From positions 1 to 40,152 of the forward strand of contig NZ_SDIF01000060.1 of the NCBI RefSeq assembly GCF_004122735.1: a stretch of DNA of 40,152 bases. Direction: 5' to 3'. This stretch comes from Streptomyces sioyaensis. GTDB lineage: Bacteria; Actinomycetota; Actinomycetes; Streptomycetales; Streptomycetaceae. This document shows positions 14,886 through 21,859 of the stretch, piece by piece. A program made the translations under genes and the position numbers. Each line of letters opens with the position of its first letter. Positions within the stretch are counted from its first letter, which is position 1. The notes under the pieces are model-generated. The model had not been told where the DNA came from. It made no database searches and saw nothing but the letters and a program-made list of their open reading frames with translations.

Positions 14886-14903
14886 TGTAAGCAGGTGCTT
14901 ACA
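14886..14903. promoter_or_regulatory. TetR operator palindrome
   Basis: TGTAAGCA and TGCTTACA form perfect 8-bp arms around a 2-bp centre (GG). It covers the expected transcription start of the P450 gene and lies 15 bp before its start codon, so binding would block initiation. Confidence 0.7.
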
Positions 14904-14917
14904 CAAGGGAGGTCGCC

Positions 14918-16108
14918 ATGACCACGATCGATACAGCACCCCTCTCCTACCCGTTCAATCTTGCCGAGAGCCTTGCGCTCGCCGAGGAGTACGAGCAGGC
15001 CCGCAACCGCCCGGGGCTGCTGAAGGTACAGATGGCCTACGGAGAGCCGGCCTGGCTGGTGACCCGGTACGCCGAGGCCCGGTTCGTCCTCGGGGACCAG
15101 CGCTTCAGCCGCGCCCTGGGAGCCCTGCACGACGAGCCCCGGCAGTCCGAAGGGCGTCGCGACAGCGGCATCCTGGGCATGGACCCACCCGATCACACCC
15201 GGCTGCGGACGCTGGTGGCGAAGGCTTTCACCGTCCGCCAGGTCGAGAAACTCCGCCCGCAGGTACGGCAGTTGACGCGGGAGCTGCTCGACGAGCTGGA
15301 GGCGGCCGGGCCGCCCGTCGATCTGGTGGACCGCTACGCGCTGCCCATCCCCGTCGCCGTGATCTGCCGGATGCTCGGGGTGCCGGCCGAGGACCGGCCG
15401 CGCTTCCGGGTGTGGAGCGATGCCGCCTTGTCGACAAGTTCCCTGACGGCGGCGGAGTTCGACGCGAATCTCGAAGAACTCCGCGCCTATATGGGCCAGT
15501 TGATCGAGGAGCACCGGCAGGCCCCGCGGGACGATCTGATGACGGCGCTGATCGATGCCCGGGACGTCGGCGACCGGCTTTCCGAGCTCGAACTCGTCGA
15601 CCTGTGCGTCGGGATCCTGGTCGCCGGGCACGAGACCACCGCCACCCAGATCCCCAACTTCGTCCTGGCGCTGCTGGATCACCCGGGCCAGCTCGCGCTG
15701 CTGCGCGAGCGGCCGCAGCTGATCGGCAATGCCGTGGAGGAGCTGCTGCGCTTCGTCCCGCTGGGCAGCGGCGCGGGCCAGCCCCGCTACGCGACCGAGG
15801 ACGTCGAGGTCGGCGGGACGCTGGTGCGGGCCGGCACCCCGGTCCTGATCGCGATGGGCGCGGCCAACCGGGACGCGCTGCGCTTCGACTCGCCCGGCAC
15901 GCTGGACATCTCCCGGGCCGCGAACCAGCATCTCGGCTTCGGTCACGGCGTCCATCACTGTCTGGGGGCGCCGCTGGCCCGCCTGGAACTCCAGGAGGCA
16001 CTCGGCGCGCTGCTCACCCGGTTCCCGGGGCTGCGCCTGGCCGGCGATGTGGAGTGGAAGAGCCAGATGCTGGTGCGCGGGCCCCGGGTGATGCCGGTGG
16101 GGTGGTGA
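14918..16108 (+). CDS. Cytochrome P450 (actinobacterial class I)
   Basis: This 396-aa soluble P450 has the I-helix AGHETT at 236-241, ExxR at E275-R278 and the heme loop FGHGVHHCLG with Cys348 as the iron ligand. All canonical residues are present, so an ordinary monooxygenase is expected. The sequence resembles CYP105/CYP107-type Streptomyces enzymes, but I cannot assign a subfamily. GGGAGG 6 nt before the ATG fixes the start. Its own ferredoxin follows after 4 bp, and expression should be controlled by the divergent TetR protein. The substrate is unknown; a xenobiotic or a local metabolite is possible. Confidence 0.95.
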   Translation: MTTIDTAPLSYPFNLAESLALAEEYEQARNRPGLLKVQMAYGEPAWLVTRYAEARFVLGDQRFSRALGALHDEPRQSEGRRDSGILGMDPPDHTRLRTLVAKAFTVRQVEKLRPQVRQLTRELLDELEAAGPPVDLVDRYALPIPVAVICRMLGVPAEDRPRFRVWSDAALSTSSLTAAEFDANLEELRAYMGQLIEEHRQAPRDDLMTALIDARDVGDRLSELELVDLCVGILVAGHETTATQIPNFVLALLDHPGQLALLRERPQLIGNAVEELLRFVPLGSGAGQPRYATEDVEVGGTLVRAGTPVLIAMGAANRDALRFDSPGTLDISRAANQHLGFGHGVHHCLGAPLARLELQEALGALLTRFPGLRLAGDVEWKSQMLVRGPRVMPVGW

Positions 16109-16112
16109 ACCG

Positions 16113-16328
16113 ATGACCTGGAACGTGGAGATCGAGCCCCGGCAGTGCATCGCCTCGGGATCCTGCGCCGCCATCGCACCGGATCTCTTCGCGCTCGACG
16201 GCAGCCATGCCCGTCCGCTGCACGACCGGATCGACGAGGACGAACGCGCGCTGGACGCCGCCGATTGCTGCCCGGTGCTCGCCCTCACGGTGCGGGACGG
16301 TGCGGAGGTCATCGGCCCCCGGCCTTAG
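16113..16328 (+). CDS. Single-cluster ferredoxin partner of the P450
   Basis: This 71-aa ferredoxin of the type adjacent to actinobacterial P450 genes carries CIASGSC near residues 12-18 and CCPV near 52-55. The first cysteine group, C(x5)C, and the distant CP match a 3Fe-4S or similar single cluster that delivers electrons to the P450. It begins 4 bp after the P450 stop and is clearly co-transcribed. No ferredoxin reductase is adjacent; the flavin reductase at 1668 or a chromosomal one could serve. Confidence 0.9.
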   Translation: MTWNVEIEPRQCIASGSCAAIAPDLFALDGSHARPLHDRIDEDERALDAADCCPVLALTVRDGAEVIGPRP

Positions 16329-16329
16329 G

Positions 16330-16386
16330 GGCGGCACGGAGCCGACGGGGCGTGGCCGGGGGCCGCGCCCCGTTCCGTGTGCCGCC
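16330..16386 (+). terminator. Terminator of the P450-ferredoxin operon
   Basis: GGCGGCAC (16330-16337) pairs with GTGCCGCC (16379-16386), and inner ACGGGGCG/CGCCCCGT arms extend the stem with small bulges. It begins directly after the ferredoxin stop codon. Confidence 0.6.
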
Positions 16387-16496
16387 GACGACCGCCGGGC
16401 CGTACCAGGAGGGCGAGCGTCCCGCCGCGACGGCGGACGCCGCAGGTCGGGGCCCCTCGTCGGGTTCCGGGAGCGGGGTGCGACGATGGGCCTGTC

Positions 16497-17279
16497 ATGG
16501 ATGCGGGGCAGGTTCTCAGGGGGCTACGCGCCGCGGTGTTCGCGGTGGTGTGCGTGCTGCTCGCCGCGCTGGGACACGTGGTGATGTCGGATACCGCGGT
16601 TCCCGCGTGGATGCTGCTCGCGGCCGGAGCGGTGACCGCGGCCGGCGCCTGGTGCTGCGCGGGCCGGGAACGCGGCCCGCTCCTGGTGGGGTTGCTGACC
16701 GTCGGCACCCAAGCGGCGCTGCACACCGCGTTCTCGTTCGGCCAGGCGCTCGCCGGGCCCGCGGGCGGCGCACCGCGCTCGCTCGCGCGGCGGTGGGCGG
16801 ACACCTGGCTGTGCGGTGCCGGCGGGACGCCGCTCCCGGACGACGACTCCGCGCAGCTCATTCAGCTGATGCACCGGCAGATGGCGGCCGCCTCCGCCCG
16901 GGAACACACCGGCTCCATGCCCGGCATGGACCACATGAGCCGGCTGGCCGGACCGGACGGGATGGCCGGGATGCACGACAGTGCGTCCGGCATGGCGGGC
17001 ATGCACGGCAGCGCGTCCGGCATGCTCGCGGCCCATCTGCTGGTCGCGCTGCTCAGCGCCGGGTGGCTGTGGGGCGGCGAGCGGGCGGCGTTCCGGCTCC
17101 TGCGGTGCGTGTCGGCCTGGCTGTTCGCGCCCTTGGTGCTGGTCCTGCGGATCGTCCTGCCCCCGGCACCGCCCGCCGCGCGGGCCGCCCGGCAGGAGCC
17201 GCGGCGGGCGGTGCACCAGCTGCTGCTGGCCCACGCGAGGTCGTTGCGGGGTCCGCCGTATGAGCCGGCTGTCGGCTGA
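16497..17279 (+). CDS. Membrane protein with a Met/His-rich metal-binding-like loop
   Basis: This 260-aa membrane protein has hydrophobic segments at about 11-30, 36-56, 60-80, 177-195 and possibly 205-225. Between the third and fourth lies a loop (about 141-176) with repeated MPGMDHM, GMAGMHD and GMAGMHG. Such Met/His/Gly repeats are typical of copper-handling proteins, and the next genes on the right are copper genes. A binding role for Cu(I) is therefore likely, but transport or sensing cannot be told apart. The start is the ATG at 16497; the ribosome site is weak. It converges with the anti-sigma gene. Confidence 0.75.
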   Translation: MDAGQVLRGLRAAVFAVVCVLLAALGHVVMSDTAVPAWMLLAAGAVTAAGAWCCAGRERGPLLVGLLTVGTQAALHTAFSFGQALAGPAGGAPRSLARRWADTWLCGAGGTPLPDDDSAQLIQLMHRQMAAASAREHTGSMPGMDHMSRLAGPDGMAGMHDSASGMAGMHGSASGMLAAHLLVALLSAGWLWGGERAAFRLLRCVSAWLFAPLVLVLRIVLPPAPPAARAARQEPRRAVHQLLLAHARSLRGPPYEPAVG

Positions 17280-17497
17280 CAGCACGGTCGAATTCCCGAG
17301 CCGGCACACGGGCGCCGCGGACTCGCGCCCCTGCCCGGCTCCGACTTCACCGGTCCCCGCCGTGCGCGGCGACCGGGTCATGCGAAGGACTCCAGATGAT
17401 GAATCCTGTCCGGATGCCGGTGGCGCTGCCGCCCGCGTCCGCTTCGGGCGCCCCGGCCGGCGCGGGCGGACGCCCGTACGCCGCCGCCCCGGCCGGC

Positions 17498-17791
17498 TCA
17501 ACCGGCCCGTTTCCCACCACTGTCCGCACTGCCGGGAGGTACCGGCCCCGGCCGTACGGAACCCGGCCGCAGCCGGGCGAGCAGGGCATCGGCGGCCGCC
17601 GGGTCGTCGTCCTCGGCTCGCTCCGCGGCGCGGCGCAGACCGGTCGCCAGCGCACGGCTCCGCTCTTCCCAGCGCCGGCAGTCCCGGCAGTCGGCGAGGT
17701 GCTCGTCGAGCCGGCGGGCGGTGAGACCGGGGGGCAGTTCCTCGCCGTCCAGGCGGGCGGAGAGTGCCGTACGGATGCGCGTGCAGAGCAT
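17498..17791 (-). CDS. Cytoplasmic zinc-type (ZAS) anti-sigma factor
   Basis: This 97-aa protein has the ZAS motif H31-x3-C35-x2-C38 (HLADCRDC) plus Cys3 as a possible fourth ligand, and no membrane segment. This resembles soluble redox- or metal-sensing anti-sigma factors such as RsrA. It should hold the ECF sigma factor encoded 50 bp away on the opposite strand and release it when thiols or bound metal change. The start ATG at 17791 is the only one before the motif. Being divergent from its sigma partner is unusual; in most loci the anti-sigma gene follows the sigma gene in one operon. Nearby copper genes suggest metal stress as the signal. Confidence 0.85.
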   Translation of the reverse strand: MLCTRIRTALSARLDGEELPPGLTARRLDEHLADCRDCRRWEERSRALATGLRRAAERAEDDDPAAADALLARLRPGSVRPGPVPPGSADSGGKRAG

Positions 17792-17840
17792 GCGCCCATC
17801 CTCCCCGAAGCGCGTCCGCGCGGCGAGGGACGGTGCCGGA

Positions 17841-18434
17841 ATGCGCGATGACGAGAGCGTGACGGGCTGGGCGCTGGCCGCCCGCGGCGGTGACGAGCGG
17901 GCCGTCGAGCAGTTCGTCCGGGCCACCCAGCTCGATGTGCGGCGCTATGTGACCCATCTCAGCGGCGATCCGCAGGCGACCGACGACCTGGTGCAGGACA
18001 CCTACGTCCGGGCTCTGCGCAGTCTGCCCGGGTTCGAGGGCCGGTCCTCGGCCCGTACCTGGCTGTTGACCATCGCCCGGCGGGTGGTGGCGGACCGCAT
18101 CCGGTCCCATGCCGTCCGGCCCCGGCTGGCCGCCACGGACGACTGGCAGACGGCCGCGGAGCGGGTACAGCCGCGTGGGGTGCCCGGCTTCGACGAGGGC
18201 GTCGCGCTGGCCGAACTGCTCGCGGCGCTGACGTCGGAGCGGCGGGAGGCGTTCGTCCTCACGCAGCTGCTGGGCCTGCCGTACGCGGCGACGGCCGGGG
18301 TGATCGGCTGCCCGGTGGGGACCGTGCGGTCCCGGGTGGCACGTGCCCGCGAGACGCTCGTCGGGCTGCTGACGGAGGCCGAGCGGCCCGAGTCGGCCGG
18401 CCGGCCGCGGGATCTCGCGGCCGCGGTGGCCTGA
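17841..18434 (+). CDS. ECF-type sigma factor
   Basis: This 197-aa protein has the two ECF domains. Region 2 lies at about 20-90 (DDLVQDTYVRALRSLPGF, ARTWLLTIARRVVADRIR). Region 4 lies at about 120-175 (AFVLTQLLGLPYAATAGVIGCPVGTVRSRVARAR). It directs RNA polymerase to stress or metal-response promoters, and its likely antagonist is the divergent ZAS protein. The ATG at 17841 is preceded by GGGACGG at a somewhat long distance. It is convergent with the copper chaperone-ATPase operon behind a strong bidirectional terminator. Target promoters are unknown; GGAAC-type elements at 21653-21711 are candidates. Confidence 0.9.
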   Translation: MRDDESVTGWALAARGGDERAVEQFVRATQLDVRRYVTHLSGDPQATDDLVQDTYVRALRSLPGFEGRSSARTWLLTIARRVVADRIRSHAVRPRLAATDDWQTAAERVQPRGVPGFDEGVALAELLAALTSERREAFVLTQLLGLPYAATAGVIGCPVGTVRSRVARARETLVGLLTEAERPESAGRPRDLAAAVA

Positions 18435-18451
18435 CGGGCCGGACCCGGCGG

Positions 18452-18497
18452 GGCGAACGGGGCTCATGGGCGGACCCGGCCATGAGCCCCGTTCGCC
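18452..18497. terminator. Bidirectional terminator between sigma factor and copper operon
   Basis: A perfect 18-bp inverted repeat (18452-18469 and 18480-18497) surrounds a 10-nt loop. It lies between two convergent stop codons (18434 and 18503) and can end both transcripts. Confidence 0.75.
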
Positions 18498-18502
18498 GTG
18501 GT

Positions 18503-18973
18503 TCACCGGCCGGGCGCCACGGCCACGGCCCGTACGGTGCGCGGTGGGCTGTGGCGGAAGTGCAGGGTGAAGGTGAGCCGGTCGCCGGGCGCGAGCCGGG
18601 GCGGTGGGCTGACCATGATGTCCAGGGTGGTCGCGGTCATCGTCAGGGCGTCGCCGGCCGGGACGGTGGCGTCCTCGGCCATCGCCATGCTGCGGGCGTT
18701 GTCGCCGATGTCGACGGTGCGGCTGAGCATCGCGCGGTGGCCGGCGGGCCCGGTGACGCCCGTCAGGACGTCGTCGGAGCCGCCGGTGTTGCGGATGGTG
18801 AAGAACGCGGCGGTGGCATCGGAGCCCGCGGGGATCAGTACCCGGCCCTCGGCCACGCTCAGCCGCGCGGGGGTGCCCGCGTTTCCGGCGGCGGTCCAGA
18901 GGGTGAGCAGGCCGAGGGTCGCCAGGCAGGTGAGCAGCGGAACGGCGAGGGCCTGGACGGGTGGCCGCGTCAT
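18503..18973 (-). CDS. PCu(A)C-family periplasmic-type copper chaperone
   Basis: This 156-aa exported protein has an N-terminal hydrophobic anchor or signal at about 9-29 and a cupredoxin-like domain with AAFFTIRNTGG, PAGHRAML and SMAMAEDATVPAGDAL. Family members carry Cu(I) outside the membrane, for example to cytochrome oxidase. The usual H(M)X10MX21HXM site is only partly kept: His79, Met82, Met96 and Met98 are visible, but the second HxM reads LDIM. Binding may thus be Met-dominated or weak. The ATG overlaps the ATPase stop (ATGA) with GGGGAG upstream. It is the last gene of the copper operon. Confidence 0.8.
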   Translation of the reverse strand: MTRPPVQALAVPLLTCLATLGLLTLWTAAGNAGTPARLSVAEGRVLIPAGSDATAAFFTIRNTGGSDDVLTGVTGPAGHRAMLSRTVDIGDNARSMAMAEDATVPAGDALTMTATTLDIMVSPPPRLAPGDRLTFTLHFRHSPPRTVRAVAVAPGR

Positions 18974-21324
18974 GTGGTCTCCCCACGGGTCTGGGCCCGC
19001 CGCGGGCCGTGGGGGCGGCGGGCGGTGGTGGCTCCGCGTGGACGCCAGGCGCGCAGCCGGAGGCTGTTGCCCACGACGAGCAGGGAGCTGGCGGACATCG
19101 CGGCGGCCGCGAGCATCGGGTTGAGCAGGCCGACGGCGGCCAGCGGCACGGTGACGAGGTTGTAGCCGAAGGCCCAGCCGAGGTTGGTGCGGATGGTGCC
19201 CAGGGTGCGCCGGGCCAGCCGTACCGCGTCGGCGATGGCCTGGAGGTCCTCGCGGACCAGGGTGACGTCGGCGGCGCCGATCGCGGCGTCGGTGCCGCTC
19301 CCCATGGCGATACCGAGATCGGCGAGCGCCAGCGCCGCCGCGTCGTTGACCCCGTCCCCGACCACGGCGACGCGGCGGCCCTGCTCCTGCAGGGTGCGGA
19401 CCAGGTCGGCCTTGTCCTCGGGGCGGGCCTCGGCGTGCACCTCGGTGACGGCGAGATGGCCGGCCACCGCCCGGGCGGTGGCGGCGCGGTCACCGGTCGC
19501 CAGGACCGGCCGCAGCCCCAGGCGGCGCAGATGGTCGACGGCACGATAGCTGTCGGGGCGCAGCGCGTCGCCGACGGCGAGTACCGCCTCCGGGGTGCCG
19601 TCGACGGTGACCAGGACGGCGGTGCGGCCGTCGGCCTCCGCGGACCGCACCGCCTCCGGGAGCGGGGCCGGGAGCCCGTCGAGGTCGCCGGGGCGGGTGA
19701 CCGCCACCCGGTGCCCGTCCGCCGTGCCCTCGACACCGTGACCGGGCGTCGCGATGAAGTCCTGCACGGGCAGCAGGAGTTGCTGCGGGTCCGGGTGCCG
19801 CTCGCGGGCGTGGGCCGTGATCGCGCGGGCCAGCGGATGCTCGGAGCCCTGCTCGACGAGGGCGGCCAGCCGCAGCACCGCGGTGGCGTCGAGGCCGCCG
19901 GAGCGTGCGGTGAGGGCGGTGACGCCCATCTGTCCCGTGGTGAGGGTGCCGGTCTTGTCGAGCACGATGGTGTCGACATGGCGCAGCCGCTCCAGCGCCT
20001 CCGGGCCGCGGACCAGGATCCCCAGCTGGGCGCCCCGGCCGGTGGCGGCCAGCAGCGCGGTCGGGGTGGCCAGCCCCAGCGCGCAGGGACAGGCGACGAC
20101 CAGGACGGCCACCGCGGCGGTCACCGCGGCCTGCGGGTCGGCTCCGGCGCCGAGCCAGAAGCCCAGGACGGTGACCGAGACGGTCAGTACGGCGGGGACG
20201 AAGACCGCCGCCACCGCGTCGGCCAGCCGCTGGATCCTGGTCTTGCCGGTCTGCGCGTCCTCGACGAGCCGGGTGATCCGGGCGAGTTGGGTGTCGGCGC
20301 CCACCGCTCCGGCCCGTACCTCCAGCAGACCGCCGGAGTTGACCGCGCCGCCGACGGCCGCCGCGCCCGGGCCGACCTCGACCGGCCGGCTCTCGCCGGT
20401 GATCAGGGACAGATCGAGTGCGGAACTGCCCTCGACGACGGTGCCGTCGGTGGCGACCCGTTCGCCGGGCCGGACCAGGAAGCGGTCCCCGACCCGCAGC
20501 CGGCTCACCGGGATGCGCTGCTCACCGTCGGGCGTCGGCACGGCGACGTCCTTGGCGGCGAGTTCGGCCAGGGCCCGCAGCGCGGCGCCGGTCCCGCGCC
20601 GGGCCCTGGCCTCCATGCGGCGCCCGGCCAGTACGAACAGCGGGACGCCGACGGCGGCTTCGAGGTAGAGGTGCGCGACGCCGTCGCCGGCCGTGGGCAG
20701 CAGGCTGAACGGCATGGTCATCCCGGGCGCACCGGCCCCGCCGAGGAACAGCGCATAGGCGGACCAGCCGAAGGAGGCGGCGACGCCGAGGGAGACCAGG
20801 GTGTCCATGGTCGCGGCGCCGTGCCGCAGCCCGCGCAGCGCACGCGCGTGGAAGGGGGCGGCGCCCCACAGAGCGACCGGTGCGGCCAGGACGAAACACA
20901 GCCACTGCCAGTTGCGGAACTGCCAGCCGGGCACCATCGACAGCACCAGGACGGGCAGCGAGAGCAGCGCGGTCACCAGCAGCCGGTGGCGCTCGGCGCG
21001 GGCGGCGGCGTCCCCGTCGTCCGGGCCGGCGGCCGGTGCCGGGTGCGCATCCGCTTCCGGCTCCGGGTCGGGCTCGGGGAGGCCGGCGGTGAAGCCGGCG
21101 GCCTCGACGGTGGCGATGAGGTCGGTGACGGGCACCGCCGCGGGGTGGCTGACCGTGGCCCGGCCGGTGGCGAGGTTGACCGAGGCGGCGACCCCGTCCA
21201 GCCGGCCGAGCTTCTTCTCGACCCGGCCCACACAGGCGGCGCAGGTCATGCCGCCGACCGTGAGGGTGGTGGTGCGCTCGTCGGTCCGCTGCGGCGCGGG
21301 GACCGGGCGGGGCTGTGGCGTCAT
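18970..21324 (-). CDS. copA: Copper-translocating P1B-type ATPase
   Basis: This 784-aa ATPase exports Cu(I) from the cytoplasm. An N-terminal heavy-metal domain carries GMTCAAC (Cys28 and Cys31). About eight membrane segments follow, with the ion-binding CPC in VVACPCALGLATP. The phosphorylation site DKTGTLT, the phosphatase motif TGES, the nucleotide domain with SEHPLA, and GDGVNDAAAL are all present in the right order. CPC plus a CxxC domain is the CopA (PIB-1) signature. It overlaps the small Met/His protein upstream (ATGA) and the chaperone downstream, so the three are coupled. The operon starts back to back with the isocyanide operon. Confidence 0.95.
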   Translation of the reverse strand: MTPQPRPVPAPQRTDERTTTLTVGGMTCAACVGRVEKKLGRLDGVAASVNLATGRATVSHPAAVPVTDLIATVEAAGFTAGLPEPDPEPEADAHPAPAAGPDDGDAAARAERHRLLVTALLSLPVLVLSMVPGWQFRNWQWLCFVLAAPVALWGAAPFHARALRGLRHGAATMDTLVSLGVAASFGWSAYALFLGGAGAPGMTMPFSLLPTAGDGVAHLYLEAAVGVPLFVLAGRRMEARARRGTGAALRALAELAAKDVAVPTPDGEQRIPVSRLRVGDRFLVRPGERVATDGTVVEGSSALDLSLITGESRPVEVGPGAAAVGGAVNSGGLLEVRAGAVGADTQLARITRLVEDAQTGKTRIQRLADAVAAVFVPAVLTVSVTVLGFWLGAGADPQAAVTAAVAVLVVACPCALGLATPTALLAATGRGAQLGILVRGPEALERLRHVDTIVLDKTGTLTTGQMGVTALTARSGGLDATAVLRLAALVEQGSEHPLARAITAHARERHPDPQQLLLPVQDFIATPGHGVEGTADGHRVAVTRPGDLDGLPAPLPEAVRSAEADGRTAVLVTVDGTPEAVLAVGDALRPDSYRAVDHLRRLGLRPVLATGDRAATARAVAGHLAVTEVHAEARPEDKADLVRTLQEQGRRVAVVGDGVNDAAALALADLGIAMGSGTDAAIGAADVTLVREDLQAIADAVRLARRTLGTIRTNLGWAFGYNLVTVPLAAVGLLNPMLAAAAMSASSLLVVGNSLRLRAWRPRGATTARRPHGPRRAQTRGETT

Positions 21325-21602
21325 CGCGACGCTCCCACCGGCACCGGGCGGGGGGCCGCGGCGCCCATGCCGTGCATCCCGCCCATGTCCCCGCCGCCAT
21401 CGGGCGCATCGACTCCCGTACGGCTGCCGCTGCCCGGATGCAGCCCCGGGGCCACCGGGCCGACGGCGGCACCGGCGGCGTACGCGAGGGTGCCGAGCAC
21501 CACCAGCAGCACGAGGAATCCGAGGACCGACCGTGCGGGCAGCAGCCGGGTGACGGCCTGGCGACGAGGGGGCCGACCGGGGTCGGCGGAAGAGCTGGAC
21601 AT
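21321..21602 (-). CDS. Small single-span membrane protein with Met/His tail, first gene of copper operon
   Basis: This 93-aa protein has one membrane segment at about 24-47 (SVLGFLVLLVVLGTLAYAAG). An outer Gly/Pro-rich segment contains DMGGMHGMG near residues 72-80, which resembles a copper-binding patch. I do not recognise a named family. Its stop overlaps the copA start, so it belongs to the copper operon. The ATG at 21602 has no clear ribosome site. A role in presenting Cu(I) to, or accepting it from, the ATPase is an inference from position and composition. Confidence 0.75.
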   Translation of the reverse strand: MSSSSADPGRPPRRQAVTRLLPARSVLGFLVLLVVLGTLAYAAGAAVGPVAPGLHPGSGSRTGVDAPDGGGDMGGMHGMGAAAPRPVPVGASR

Positions 21603-21652
21603 CGCGTCATGGTGGCAGCTGCGGAGGGTGCGATGGGCACGATCGGGGGCCC

Positions 21653-21711
21653 GTCGGCACGTGAGGTTTGTCCCGTTCCGTCGCCGGAACCGTGCGGCCC
21701 CCGGAGCCGAC
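21653..21711. promoter_or_regulatory. Divergent GGAAC elements (ECF-promoter-like) between copper and isocyanide operons
   Basis: On the plus strand GGAAC (21686-21690) is followed after 17 nt by CGAC (21708-21711), ahead of the P450-isocyanide operon. On the minus strand GGAAC (21679-21675) is followed after 18 nt by CGAC (21656-21653), ahead of the copper operon. The two GGAAC boxes form an inverted repeat 6 nt apart. GGAAC is a common ECF -35 motif, but the -10 match is weak. Confidence 0.25.
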
Positions 21712-21859
21712 TAACTGGGTTTGCGCCGCCCGCTTCGCCGCCCCGCTCCCCGCCCGGCCGAATTTCTCCCCGCCCGGCGGGAACTCGGCGCGCGCCGTGC
21801 CCGACCTCTCCAACACCGTGCCGTCCGGGCGCGGTTACCGGTCACCCGAGGAGGATTCC

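Noticed and set aside
17396..17851. Plus-strand frame starting MMNPVRMPVALPP
   Set aside because: It runs antisense through the clear ZAS anti-sigma gene and shows Pro/Ala/Gly-biased shadow composition without motifs.
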